A DNA stretch of 64,000 nucleotides from Bradyrhizobium sp. 141 (GCF_023074055.1 NZ_JADPKR010000082.1:62001-126000); one strand, 5' to 3'. Positions 42,958 to 54,264 are shown, numbered from the stretch's first letter. The notes: generated from the letters alone by a model not told the origin. Program-made: numbers and translations.

Positions 42958-43059
42958 GCCTCGTGTACTGTCAACTATTTCAAGCCAAGCCGACAATAGG
43001 TCAGCCCACCGCCACCATCTGAGGTGGAATCGCCATTGTACCGCGCGCCCCCATATGCG

Positions 43060-43078
43060 ACAGTCTGTAGCGTTACAG
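43060..43078. promoter_or_regulatory. BlaI-type operator upstream of blaI
   Basis: ACAGTCTGTAGCGTTACAG lies 29 bp before the blaI ATG. It contains a near-palindrome (GCGACA-GTC-TGTAGC, one mismatch) of the ACA...TGT form bound by BlaI/MecI repressors. The same 19-mer with two changes lies upstream of the DUF1800 gene. Autoregulation is expected. Confidence 0.7.
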
Positions 43079-43107
43079 GAAGAACTCAAGCCGCAAGGTC
43101 TGGTGCC

Positions 43108-43500
43108 ATGGACGATCGTTTGCCCGAGCTGGGCGACCTCGAGCGCGAGGTCATGCAATTGGTTTGGGCCCATGGTCCCGTCACGGCCGAGATCGTGCGT
43201 GAACGTCTGCCGCGGCGTCTGAAGGAATCGACGGTCCGCACGGTGCTGCGCCGGCTCGAGGAAAAGGGCTATGCTCGCCACACCGTGGACGGCCGCACCT
43301 ATGTCTATCACGCCGCCGAGGAGCGCGCGAAGGTGGCGGCCAAGGCGGTGCAGCGCATCGTCGACTGGTTCTGCAACGGCTCGATCGAGGAGGTCCTCGT
43401 CGGCATGGTGGACAACAAGATGCTCGACCAGCAGCAATTGCGCGAGCTGGCCGACCAGGTGGCCAAGGCGAAGAAGGTGAGGGGAGTGAAGAAAGAATGA
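43108..43500 (+). CDS. blaI: BlaI/MecI/CopY family transcriptional repressor
   Basis: 130 residues from the ATG at 43108; the frame is open upstream but covers operator DNA. The winged-helix domain shows L-E-R-E-V-M-Q-L-V-W near residue 12 and S-T-V-R-T-V-L-R-R-L-E-E-K-G-Y near 43, then the wing R-T-Y-V-Y. The C-terminal part is the dimerisation region. In the classical system the repressor is cleaved after an M56 membrane protease senses a signal, and exactly such a gene follows with ATGA overlap. Whether it controls a beta-lactamase is unknown; none is encoded in the window. Confidence 0.93.
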   Translation: MDDRLPELGDLEREVMQLVWAHGPVTAEIVRERLPRRLKESTVRTVLRRLEEKGYARHTVDGRTYVYHAAEERAKVAAKAVQRIVDWFCNGSIEEVLVGMVDNKMLDQQQLRELADQVAKAKKVRGVKKE

Positions 43501-46016
43501 TCGCAACTCTGGCGGAGGCGGCACTGCGCTCCCTTGTGCTGGGAGGCGTCGTCTGGTTCGGTCTCAATGTCTTTCGCGTGCGCAATCCGCACGTTCACAT
43601 GACGGCCTGGGTCGTCGTGCTGCTGGCCTCGCTGGCCATGCCCTTCGTGATGCATTGGCCGACGCTCACGATCAGCCGGCTGCCTTTGCCGGTCTCCATG
43701 CCGAATGATTTTCTGCCGGCCGACATCTCGATGCTGGAGATGCCGCAGCCCGCGCTGCCCGTCCCGCCCGGGGTCGTCGTCGCACCGCCGCTGCCCAAAA
43801 CTGGGCTGTCGATCAATTGGTTGCTGATCGCCACCATCGTCTATGCCGGCATCGCTGGCCTGTTGTTGCTGCGGCTCGCGATCGGTCTCTGCCTGACATG
43901 GCGCCTTGCGCGCGCGGCAAAGCCGATGAAGGGCCCGCAGATGCTCGAGGCCGACGTGCGCGTCAGCCACGATGTCGGCGGCCCCGTCACGTTCGGCTCG
44001 ACCATTCTGGTGCCGCCGCAGTTTGCCGGCTGGGATGCGAAGAAGCGCCTCGCGGTACTCGCGCATGAAGGTGCGCATGTCGCAAATCGCGATTTCTACG
44101 TCCTCCTGCTGGCGTCGCTCAACCGCGCGGTGTTCTGGTTCAGCCCGTTCTCGTGGTGGCAGCTGGCGCGCCTCGCCGAGCTCGCCGAGATCATCAGCGA
44201 CGCCGAGGCGATCGAGGTCATCGACGACCGGCTCTCCTATGCGGAAATCCTGCTCGACTTTGCCAGCACCGTGAGCCCGAGACCGGTTGAACTCGCGATG
44301 GCGCGGGCCTCGACCGTGCGTGCGCGCGTCGAGCGCATCATCGCGGCTGCCGCAATGCCCGTCGCAGTCAGCTGGCGCAAGCGAGTGTGGATCGCGGCTG
44401 CGATCGTTCCGGTGGTGATCGTGTCCGCCGGCATGATCGCCTATCGCACGCCGGACCCAGCGCCTGTCGGGGCGGATGCTGGCGAAGTACCGGTCCAGCA
44501 CTACCGCCCCTTCGTCAATTTCTACGCCATGGGCCCGGTCTCGGTGTTCGCCATCTTCCATGAGGGCGACGATCTCTACGGCCAGCTGACCGGGCAACGC
44601 AAATTACGCCTGATGGTTGGGAGCGACGGCACGGCGTCTTATGCGGCCACGTCCGGCGAGATCACGTTCGCGCTGGATGCGGAGCGCCGCTCGTCCGAGC
44701 TGAAGCTGCACATGAACGGTCGCGACGTGCGCGCGGTTCGCGTCGCTGAGATGCCGACGACGGCAGCCGATTCCGCCGCGTTCGATCAATATGTCGGCTG
44801 GTACAGGGTTGCGCCGAACCGCGTGCTCACCGTGCGCCGTGATGGGGATCGCCTCCATGTGCAGGAAACCATGCAAGGCCCGGCGCCCCTTCTCGCTGAG
44901 GGGGTGGACGCCTTCTCGATCCATGGCCGCAATCTCCTGATCTTCCTGCGCGACGAGCAGGGCAAGGTCTCGCGCGTGCTGGTTCAGAACGCAGTTTCCG
45001 GCGCGCGCCTCGCCCCACGGATCGACGCGGCGGTGGCGCAGGCGATCGAGGCCGACTTCGCGCGCCGTGTTGCGGAAGTCCCGGATCGTTTCCGCGAGCA
45101 GGTTCCGGTTGCCGGCGGCAAGGAGATGATCCTGCGTGGGATCGAGGATCTGCGCCACGGCACGCCGAACTACGAGCGCATGAGCGCGCCACTGGCTGCA
45201 AAGATTCACCGCCAGCTCAACGAGACGCAGGCCACGTTCGTGGCGCTCGGCGCTCTCGAGTCGATCTTCTTCCGCGGCGTCGGCCCGGGCGGCTACGACA
45301 TCTATGGTGCCAAATTCGAGAACGGCACGGCGGAATTCCGTCTTCTACTGGAGCCCGACGGCAAGGTCGGCGACGTTATCTTCCGGGCAGACGGCAATGA
45401 CGAGCTCGGCGGCATAGTGCCTTGCGGGGAGGAGGCGAGCGTTCGCGGCCGGGCCGGCACCTCGCCGATCAGGATCATGCTCTATAACGAGATGGGCGAC
45501 GACATCCAGGTGTCCAATCTCGATGCGGACGGCAGTCGCAAGACTCAGATCGTCAGGCCCAACATGACCTGGGCCACCACCACCACCGTGAACAATCCCT
45601 GGATGATTGCCGACAAGTCGGGACGGTGCCTGGAGATCCTGGTGCCGGGGCGGCAGACCCGCTTCCACAATGTCGAAGCCGCAAACCTCGGCGCGCGTCC
45701 GGGTCGCGCCGCGCGCCGCGCCGTTCCGATCGCCAATGGCGAAGAGATGCTGCGCCGCTATATCGAGGGCGTCGGCAGAGGACAGCCGGACTACGAGCAG
45801 ATGACGTCGGAAGTCGCCGATATCACGCGCCAGCAACTGCCGTTCGACCAGGCGATCCTGGCGCGGCTCGGTGCGTTGCGTGCGGTCTCCTTCCGCGGTG
45901 TCACCGCGCTCGACAGCGACATCTACGTCGCGCAGTTCGCCAACGGCTCGGCGGAATGGCGCATCGGTGTCAGGAACGGCACGATCACGAAGATTGCGCT
46001 CGGGCCGAATTTCTAG
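43497..46016 (+). CDS. M56 family metallopeptidase, BlaR1-like sensor with a long extracytoplasmic region
   Basis: 839 residues. Three N-terminal membrane helices (about residues 8-27, 35-53, 106-130) precede a cytoplasmic zinc protease with H-E-G-A-H at about residues 189-193. A fourth helix lies near 300-318. The remaining 520 residues face outside. They include a DUF3471-like stretch (about 425-505), a module at about 537-640, a VHL-beta-like stretch at about 658-715 (ending N-P-W-M-I-A-D-K-S-G-R-C-L) and a second copy of the module at about 743-839. No penicillin-binding sensor domain is seen. It is coupled to blaI by ATGA overlap. Confidence 0.88.
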   Translation: MIATLAEAALRSLVLGGVVWFGLNVFRVRNPHVHMTAWVVVLLASLAMPFVMHWPTLTISRLPLPVSMPNDFLPADISMLEMPQPALPVPPGVVVAPPLPKTGLSINWLLIATIVYAGIAGLLLLRLAIGLCLTWRLARAAKPMKGPQMLEADVRVSHDVGGPVTFGSTILVPPQFAGWDAKKRLAVLAHEGAHVANRDFYVLLLASLNRAVFWFSPFSWWQLARLAELAEIISDAEAIEVIDDRLSYAEILLDFASTVSPRPVELAMARASTVRARVERIIAAAAMPVAVSWRKRVWIAAAIVPVVIVSAGMIAYRTPDPAPVGADAGEVPVQHYRPFVNFYAMGPVSVFAIFHEGDDLYGQLTGQRKLRLMVGSDGTASYAATSGEITFALDAERRSSELKLHMNGRDVRAVRVAEMPTTAADSAAFDQYVGWYRVAPNRVLTVRRDGDRLHVQETMQGPAPLLAEGVDAFSIHGRNLLIFLRDEQGKVSRVLVQNAVSGARLAPRIDAAVAQAIEADFARRVAEVPDRFREQVPVAGGKEMILRGIEDLRHGTPNYERMSAPLAAKIHRQLNETQATFVALGALESIFFRGVGPGGYDIYGAKFENGTAEFRLLLEPDGKVGDVIFRADGNDELGGIVPCGEEASVRGRAGTSPIRIMLYNEMGDDIQVSNLDADGSRKTQIVRPNMTWATTTTVNNPWMIADKSGRCLEILVPGRQTRFHNVEAANLGARPGRAARRAVPIANGEEMLRRYIEGVGRGQPDYEQMTSEVADITRQQLPFDQAILARLGALRAVSFRGVTALDSDIYVAQFANGSAEWRIGVRNGTITKIALGPNF

Positions 46017-46081
46017 AGACGTGGCTCCCGATGTCGTGACGGAGGTGTCGCAATCTCTGCTTGTCTGGCGGTCTTCTGAAT

Positions 46082-46103
46082 GCTACAGTATGTAGCATTA
46101 CAG
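46082..46103. promoter_or_regulatory. BlaI-type operator upstream of the DUF1800 gene
   Basis: ACAGTATGTAGCATTACAG at 46085-46103 matches the blaI operator at 17 of 19 positions. It contains a perfect 15-bp palindrome, GCTACAGTATGTAGC, at 46082-46096. It lies about 54 bp before the DUF1800 ATG, so this gene pair is probably under the same repressor. A further TTCGTAGC half-site-like stretch follows at once. Confidence 0.7.
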
Positions 46104-46156
46104 TTCGTAGCCTAAACCGGTCCGGTCGGGCAGGCTTGAAGAATTGGGCATTCGCC

Positions 46157-47632
46157 ATGAGCAATTCCGCAAAGGCCGACGCCGTGCTGGCGCTGCATCG
46201 CTTCGGGATGGGGCCGCGGCCAGGCTCGATTGCCGCCATCGGCGGCGACCCGCGCAGCGCACTGATCGCCGAGCTCGACCGGCCGCTTGCGCTTCCCGCG
46301 GCAAGCAGCCTGCCCTCCAGTGCGAAAGCCTATCGCACTGTGGCCGATGCCAATGCCCGGCGAACCGCGCGGGCCAAGCAGGCACAGCAGCAGGCCAAGA
46401 AGCAGCAGATGGCGTCGGCGTCGGGTGCATCGGGCGATCAAGCCCAGGCGCAGCCCGAGGGGCAAGCGCAGGGCTATGCCCAGGAGAAGGATGCTGTCGA
46501 GATGGCGGCCAAGCAGGCGGCTGACGCCATTCCCGATCCCGGACGTCCGATCTATTTGCAGGAAGCCAAGCTGCGCACCGAGGCGGCGCTTTCCGCCGAT
46601 ATCGGCTTTGCCGAGCGGCTGGTCTGGTTCTGGTCCAATCATTTCTGCATCTCGGCCAACAAGATCCAGAGCATGTCCGGCGCCTATGAGCGCGAAGCGG
46701 TTCGTGCCAACGCGCTCGGCCGCTTCGTCGACCTGTTGCAGACCGTCGAGAGCCATCCGGCCATGCTGTTCTATCTCGACAATCTGGAATCGATGGGCGC
46801 CAACTCGACCGCAGGCATCAACCGCAACCGCGGCCTCAACGAGAACATCGCGCGCGAGATCATGGAGCTGCATACGCTCGGTGTGCGCACGGGCTACTCC
46901 CAGGACGACGTCATCAGCTTCGCCAACGTCATGACCGGCTGGACGCTGGTGCCGCCGGGTGCCAATCCCCAGCATGGCGGCGAGTTCACCTTCAATCCGC
47001 GGCTGCATGAGCCCGGCGGACAGACCGTGCTCGGCAAGCGCTATGAGCAGGACGACGCCGAACAGGGCCGTGCCGTACTGCGCGACCTCGCCGCGCATCC
47101 GGCAACCGCGACCCATGTCGCGACCAAGCTCGCGCGCCATTTCGTGGCCGACGAACCGCCGCCGGTCCTGGTCGAGCAGATGGCGAAGGCCTTCCGCGAT
47201 ACCGACGGCGATCTCAAGCAGGTCGCGATTGTGATGGTGTCGTCGGACGACGCCTGGCGCGCGCCACCGCTGAAGCTCAAGCGTCCCGGCGAATGGGTGA
47301 TCGGCATGGTGCGCGCAACCGGCATCACGGCGGTCGATCCGGTCCGCTACACCGGCGGCCAGGAGTTGCTCGGCGAGGCGCTGTGGCGTCCATCTGCGCC
47401 AAAAGGCTATCCGGATGATGAAGCGAGCTGGATCGACGGCGTCGGCCGGCGGCTCGACGTCGCCAACAACTTTGCCGAGCGCATCAGCGGCATGGCCGAT
47501 CCGCAAGCCATCATCGAGGATGTCTTCGCATCGCAGATCGCGAGCGAGGTGAAGCAGGCGGTCGGCCGCGCCGAGAGCCGGCAGCAGGCGTTGGCACTGC
47601 TGTTCATGTCGGCGGATTTTCAGAGGAGGTGA
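46157..47632 (+). CDS. DUF1800 domain-containing protein
   Basis: 491 residues from the ATG at 46157; no strong ribosome site is visible, and upstream frame belongs to operator DNA. The DUF1800 core is recognised by A-L-H-R-F-G-M-G-P-R-P-G near residue 11, L-V-W-F-W-S-N-H-F-C-I-S near 154, N-E-N-I-A-R-E-I-M-E-L-H-T-L-G near 228 and F-V-A-D-E-P-P near 330. A Gln/Ala-rich linker (about residues 70-125) is inserted early. The function is unknown. In many bacteria this family lies next to DUF1501, as here. Confidence 0.92.
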   Translation: MSNSAKADAVLALHRFGMGPRPGSIAAIGGDPRSALIAELDRPLALPAASSLPSSAKAYRTVADANARRTARAKQAQQQAKKQQMASASGASGDQAQAQPEGQAQGYAQEKDAVEMAAKQAADAIPDPGRPIYLQEAKLRTEAALSADIGFAERLVWFWSNHFCISANKIQSMSGAYEREAVRANALGRFVDLLQTVESHPAMLFYLDNLESMGANSTAGINRNRGLNENIAREIMELHTLGVRTGYSQDDVISFANVMTGWTLVPPGANPQHGGEFTFNPRLHEPGGQTVLGKRYEQDDAEQGRAVLRDLAAHPATATHVATKLARHFVADEPPPVLVEQMAKAFRDTDGDLKQVAIVMVSSDDAWRAPPLKLKRPGEWVIGMVRATGITAVDPVRYTGGQELLGEALWRPSAPKGYPDDEASWIDGVGRRLDVANNFAERISGMADPQAIIEDVFASQIASEVKQAVGRAESRQQALALLFMSADFQRR

Positions 47633-47634
47633 GC

Positions 47635-48885
47635 ATGGGCGTCGTCAATCACCCGCCGACGCGGCGTGAGCTTCTGGTCGGTTCCGGCGCGCTGTTCGCA
47701 TGGAGCCAGATGCCGCGGATCGCGCGCGCCGAAGGACGCGATCCGCGCCTGCTCGTCATCGTCCTGCGCGGCGCGCTCGACGGCCTTGGCGCCGTCGCGC
47801 CGGTCGGCGATCCCGACTGGATCTCATTGCGCGGCGATCGCGCGCTGGTGCTGGACGGCAAGCCGCCGGCGCTGCCGCTCGATGCCTTCTTCGCGCTCAA
47901 TCCGGCGATGCCGAACCTGCACCGGCTCTACAAGAGCGGCAAGGCCGCGATCGTCCATGCCGTCGCGACGCCCTATCGGGAGCGCTCGCATTTCGACGGC
48001 CAGGACGTGCTGGAGAGCGGCTTCACCAAGCCCGGGGCGACCGCTTCCGGCTGGCTCAACCGCGCGCTGCTCTCGCTGGAAGGGGGCGGCCGCGTCGATC
48101 CGCGCGGCAGCCGCGCGCTCGGTATCGGCTCGGTGACGCCGCTGGTGGTGCGCGGCTCCGCGCCTGTGATGACATGGGTGCCGCAGAAGCTGCTGCCGGC
48201 GAGCGAGGACACGCAGAGCCGCCTGCTCGATCTCTATCAGCACACCGACCCGAAGCTCGCCACCGTGCTGCAGGCGCGCATGAAGCTCGCCTCGCTCAGC
48301 GGGGCACCGGGCAGGGGCGATCCGATGTCGGACGATCCGACCTTGGCGCCGCCGGGCATAGCGCGCGTGCGCGCCTACTTTGCGGAAGCCGCGGGCACCG
48401 CCGCGCGCTATCTCGCCAAGCCCGACGGTCCGCGCGTCGGTGCCATGGGCTTCGTCGGCTGGGACACGCATATCGCGGAAGGCGTGGCCTCGGGCCAGCT
48501 CTACAATCTGCTCGGAGCGCTCGACGGTGCCTTCGCCGCGATCGAGAGCAACATGGGTGAGGCATGGCGCGAGACGGCGGTGGCAGTGGTCACCGAGTTC
48601 GGACGCACCGCGCGCATCAACGGCACGCAGGGCACCGATCACGGCACCGGCACGGTCGCCTTCCTGATCGGCGGCGGGCTCGCGGGTGGTCGCGTCATTG
48701 CGGACTGGCCAGGCTTGAAGCCGGCGCAGCTGTTCGAAGATCGCGATCTCAAGCCGACCACTGATCTGCGCGCCGTGCTGAAGGGTCTGCTGCGGGATCA
48801 TTTGCGCGTCGAGGAGAGGGTACTGGCCGATGTGATCTTCCCCGGCAGCGCAGATATCAAGCCGATGGGTGGCCTCGTCGGCTGA
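47635..48885 (+). CDS. DUF1501 domain-containing protein with twin-arginine signal
   Basis: 416 residues from the ATG at 47635, with AGGAGG 6 bp upstream; a GTG two codons earlier overlaps the DUF1800 stop. The N terminus has a twin-arginine-type signal, T-R-R-E-L-L-V-G-S-G-A-L, pointing to export of a folded protein. The DUF1501 domain shows L-L-V-I-V-L-R-G-A-L-D-G-L, H-F-D-G-Q-D-V-L-E and V-V-T-E-F-G-R-T, and belongs to the alkaline phosphatase/sulfatase-like superfamily. It is the obligate neighbour of DUF1800, probably acting with it outside the cytoplasm. The substrate is unknown. Confidence 0.93.
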   Translation: MGVVNHPPTRRELLVGSGALFAWSQMPRIARAEGRDPRLLVIVLRGALDGLGAVAPVGDPDWISLRGDRALVLDGKPPALPLDAFFALNPAMPNLHRLYKSGKAAIVHAVATPYRERSHFDGQDVLESGFTKPGATASGWLNRALLSLEGGGRVDPRGSRALGIGSVTPLVVRGSAPVMTWVPQKLLPASEDTQSRLLDLYQHTDPKLATVLQARMKLASLSGAPGRGDPMSDDPTLAPPGIARVRAYFAEAAGTAARYLAKPDGPRVGAMGFVGWDTHIAEGVASGQLYNLLGALDGAFAAIESNMGEAWRETAVAVVTEFGRTARINGTQGTDHGTGTVAFLIGGGLAGGRVIADWPGLKPAQLFEDRDLKPTTDLRAVLKGLLRDHLRVEERVLADVIFPGSADIKPMGGLVG

Positions 48886-48915
48886 CGAAGCCCTCGCAAC
48901 CGGATCGGGTTCGTG

Positions 48916-49080
48916 ATGTGCACACTGACACAATTGGAGCTCGACTTTCTCGCTGGTCTGAAAACCGGCTGGCGGCGGCTCTATCGGCGTGAGTTGGCGC
49001 GGCTTCTGAAGGGTGATGCGGAGCCGGACGAGAACCAGTCGGACACGCGCCAGGTCATCTGGCGCACCGTATCGCGCTGA
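48916..49080 (+). CDS. Small hypothetical protein (54 residues)
   Basis: An ATG-initiated frame of 55 codons begins 30 bp after the DUF1501 stop. The product has L-T-Q-L-E-L-D-F-L-A-G-L near the start, a basic stretch G-W-R-R-L-Y-R-R-E-L and an acidic middle. The helical, charged composition is protein-like and codon use is GC-rich, but I do not recognise a family. No clear ribosome site is visible. It could be the last gene of the BlaI-controlled unit. Confidence 0.45.
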   Translation: MCTLTQLELDFLAGLKTGWRRLYRRELARLLKGDAEPDENQSDTRQVIWRTVSR

Positions 49081-49232
49081 TTTCTCCGCGAGTCTGTCCC
49101 GATTCAGGACGCGTCACTGTGGTGGAATCGTCACAGCTGACGTGAAACGGCGGCGGCCCCAGGCCTGCTTTTGTTCCGACAAGGTTCTGCCCTCATTGCC
49201 CACCGAAAATCGGGTCGTTCGGAGGGCGTACC

Positions 49233-49751
49233 ATGTCTCGCATTGCACGTGCCGAAACTGCCCGGATTTCCTTCGCAACCTCGTGCCGGCTGTTGCTGGC
49301 CATCGCCGGTGCCGCCTCGCTTGCGGCGTGCGCGCAATCGCCGGTCGGCCGCCAGAAGGCCGATCTCGCCGGCGCCAGCCGGCAGGCCGCGGCCGAGCGC
49401 CCGCACCGTGTGGCGGCGCTGCATCCACGTCCGATCAGCCGGGCGCGCGTCCCCGCCGGTGACGCAAAGCAGACCGCTTCGCATGGCGTCGCCAGCTTCT
49501 ATTCCGATACGGAGACCGCGAGCGGCGAGCGGTTCGACAAGAACGAGTTGACCGCGGCGCATCCCACCCTGCCGTTCGGCACCAAGTTGCGCGTCACCGA
49601 TACCAACTCCGGTCGCTTCGTCACGGTCAGGGTCAACGATCGTGGTCCCTATGTTCGCGGGCGTGTGGTCGATATTTCTCCTTCCGCGGCCGAGGCGCTC
49701 GGCATGGTCGACAAGGGCATCACCAATGTCAGGTTGGACGTCGTGCAATGA
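49233..49751 (+). CDS. RlpA-like double-psi beta-barrel lipoprotein
   Basis: 172 residues. A signal segment ends in a lipobox-like S-L-A-A-C near residue 33. The double-psi beta-barrel (about residues 82-171) opens G-V-A-S-F-Y-S-D-T-E-T-A-S-G-E-R-F and carries A-A-H-P-T-L-P-F-G-T, V-N-D-R-G-P-Y and the terminal D-I-S-P-S-A-A family pattern. RlpA proteins act on peptidoglycan at the septum or envelope. The SPOR domain of full-length RlpA is absent, so this is a short form. Confidence 0.9.
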   Translation: MSRIARAETARISFATSCRLLLAIAGAASLAACAQSPVGRQKADLAGASRQAAAERPHRVAALHPRPISRARVPAGDAKQTASHGVASFYSDTETASGERFDKNELTAAHPTLPFGTKLRVTDTNSGRFVTVRVNDRGPYVRGRVVDISPSAAEALGMVDKGITNVRLDVVQ

Positions 49752-49840
49752 GCTCGCGCCATCGCGGCGCTTAACCGGCTGTTAGTTGCTCTGTCGCACC
49801 ATAGCTGTCCAACAATTCTGGGCTTTCGGGGAGGTGGCGC

Positions 49841-49996
49841 TTGAACACGATCAAGTATCTCGAAGATCAGGCGGCGCGCGCCGAGCGGCTCGCCAAACGG
49901 ATCACGGATACGCTGACGATCGAAAAGCTCCTGAGCTTCGCCGGCGAGCGCCGCCGCGAGATCGAGGTCATCGCCGGCAAGCACCGCAGCGCATAA
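49841..49996 (+). CDS. Small conserved-looking hypothetical protein (51 residues)
   Basis: A TTG start with a GGGGAGGTGG site opens a 52-codon frame. The product is strongly helical and charged: K-Y-L-E-D-Q-A-A-R-A-E-R-L-A-K near the start, T-L-T-I-E-K-L in the middle and R-R-R-E-I-E-V at the end. It has the look of a small cytoplasmic helical hairpin. The function is unknown. Confidence 0.6.
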   Translation: MNTIKYLEDQAARAERLAKRITDTLTIEKLLSFAGERRREIEVIAGKHRSA

Positions 49997-50094
49997 CCCC
50001 GCGTTCCATGCTCCGACTGCATTCGCCCTCGCTGCGAGGCGCGGAACTTCTCTTTTCTCCGGGCGTATTCCCGGCGATACGAGAGGAGGACATC

Positions 50095-50181
50095 ATGGGC
50101 TTTGGACGAGGTGCTTTGCTTTGGTTACTTGGCGTGCCGCTGCCGATCGTTTTGCTGCTGGCATTGTTCTGGCACCATTGA
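50095..50181 (+). CDS. Small single-pass membrane protein (28 residues)
   Basis: An ATG with a strong GAGGAGG site opens a 29-codon frame. After a short G-F-G-R-G start, residues 6-26 form one hydrophobic helix (L-L-W-L-L-G-V-P-L-P-I-V-L-L-L), ending W-H-H. An intrinsic terminator follows 26 bp later, which supports a real short transcript. The function is unknown. Confidence 0.75.
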   Translation: MGFGRGALLWLLGVPLPIVLLLALFWHH

Positions 50182-50206
50182 GCATTAAGTGAGTGTCACA
50201 CGAAAC

Positions 50207-50230
50207 GCGCCGCGGAAGCGGCGCTTTTTT
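50207..50230 (+). terminator. Rho-independent terminator after the 28-residue membrane protein gene
   Basis: GCGCCGC at 50207-50213 pairs with GCGGCGC at 50218-50224 around a GGAA tetraloop, followed by six T residues. This is a textbook intrinsic terminator on the + strand. Confidence 0.88.
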
Positions 50231-50271
50231 GTTGCTTGCGAGCTGAAGGCCGTCAGCGCGACGACGCGCGA

Positions 50272-50577
50272 TCAGCTGTGGCTCTCGACGAAGTCGCTGA
50301 GATAGTCGGGCATCGTCATGCCGTCGATATCGCAGCGCGCCCGGATCTCGCCGGCGACATCGGTCGAGATGTCCTTCATCCAATGTTCGAGCGTATTGAA
50401 CGAAATCACCTTGATGGGGTCGTTGAAGCAGCCGGCGACGAGCTCGCCGATCGTGGCTTCGAGATCGCTCCGTTCGATGCGAATCTCGGTTGCCTCGTCA
50501 AGGCGATCGACGACCACGAACAGGGTCTGATCTGCGCCATAGGGCACGACAGGGGATGGTACGCCGACTTCGAGCAT
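50272..50577 (-). CDS. Hypothetical protein (about 101 residues)
   Basis: From the ATG at 50577 the product has 101 residues; a GTG at 50586 would add three. It opens M-L-E-V-G-V-P-S-P-V-V-P-Y-G-A-D-Q-T and is acidic and soluble. The middle contains S-F-N-T-L-E-H-W. The composition and codon bias are those of a real gene, and the frame is closed by a stop shortly before the terminator region. I do not recognise a named family. The product may be cytoplasmic. Confidence 0.65.
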   Translation of the reverse strand: MLEVGVPSPVVPYGADQTLFVVVDRLDEATEIRIERSDLEATIGELVAGCFNDPIKVISFNTLEHWMKDISTDVAGEIRARCDIDGMTMPDYLSDFVESHS

Positions 50578-50661
50578 GTGAGGCACTCACGCCTTAGCTT
50601 CCGATCTTCCGACAACGGGAAAAACCGGACAAAGGTTCCTGCGCTCAATCGCCTTCCGGGA

Positions 50662-50937
50662 CTATCGGAGAAATTCTCTCCAGCGCGACAGCTCGATGAT
50701 GTGCTCGGACGAGAGAATGCCGGTCACGAGCGGCGGCTGCGCCACTGTTCGGATCTCATAGAGATGCCGGGTCGTCGCCGGCTTCTCCATGAAGACCGAG
50801 ATGCACTCATCAAGAGTGCCTTCGCTTATCTGATACGGCTCCCGGTCCAACCGGCGCTGGTTCGCCAGCGATGGCCATTTATGCAGGGCGGCAAGCGCAC
50901 TGAAATCGACCTTTGAATCCGCAACACCGTCCCCCAT
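50662..50937 (-). CDS. Hypothetical protein (91 residues)
   Basis: 91 residues, soluble, with R-L-D-R-E-P-Y-Q-I-S-E-G-T-L-D-E-C and T-R-H-L-Y-E-I-R-T-V-A-Q-P-P-L near the middle. The ATG follows GAGGCGAAG. No membrane segment or known domain is seen. The same orientation and spacing as the next small gene suggest co-transcription. The function is unknown. Confidence 0.6.
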   Translation of the reverse strand: MGDGVADSKVDFSALAALHKWPSLANQRRLDREPYQISEGTLDECISVFMEKPATTRHLYEIRTVAQPPLVTGILSSEHIIELSRWREFLR

Positions 50938-51064
50938 CGCTTCGCCTCACGCAAAATGCCCCGACACGCGGATCTACGTGCCGGGGCCTACACCTCGCTG
51001 CATCTCAATGCCACGGACCTTCAACGCGGCAGCCGGGAAAAGGTTCCCGGCCGACCTGTCGTTG

Positions 51065-53749
<2,685 letters not shown>

Positions 53750-53978
53750 CCCATTCCTCCCGTATGTTTTGTTGCGCCGGCAGGCTATCGCCGCAGGTTC
53801 AGCTTGTCATCAGAGCAGGTGCAATCTTCGGTGGTCGTTTGGGGCGGCATCATGGCCACGTGAATCTTGCGGCGCTACACGCATCGCGATGCACAATGGC
53901 CGTGATCACCCGGGGTAATCATGTCCGATCCGTCTGTGTATGCTTGCGGTTACAAGCCACGCGTAGCGACCGAGCGTC

Positions 53979-54188
53979 ATGCCAGAGTTGAGTGAGCGGA
54001 CCAAAGCGAACATGGACGTCGTCCTGGAGCAGACGTGCCGCCAACTGCCGCATGGTGGCGATCACGACAGCCGCAGGTTCATCGCCGAGCGCCTGATCGA
54101 GGCGGCCGCGGCGGGGCACTCCACGCTCGGCGAGCTCGGCATCGTCGCGCGGCGCGCTCTGGCGGAGCTCATTGCCAAGGGCGGTTAG
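53979..54188 (+). CDS. Small hypothetical protein (69 residues)
   Basis: 69 residues, helical and soluble, opening M-P-E-L-S-E-R-T-K-A-N-M and containing F-I-A-E-R-L-I-E-A-A near residue 34. The frame is well bounded and has typical codon use. It is divergent from the monooxygenase-hydrolase gene and ends 77 bp before the carboxylesterase. I do not recognise a characterised family. Confidence 0.7.
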   Translation: MPELSERTKANMDVVLEQTCRQLPHGGDHDSRRFIAERLIEAAAAGHSTLGELGIVARRALAELIAKGG

Positions 54189-54264
54189 GTCGCGCCAGGC
54201 TTGCGTCGCCGACGGCCGCGGACGTAACCTACCGAACCGTTCCGCGCATCGAGATGCTCCGAAG

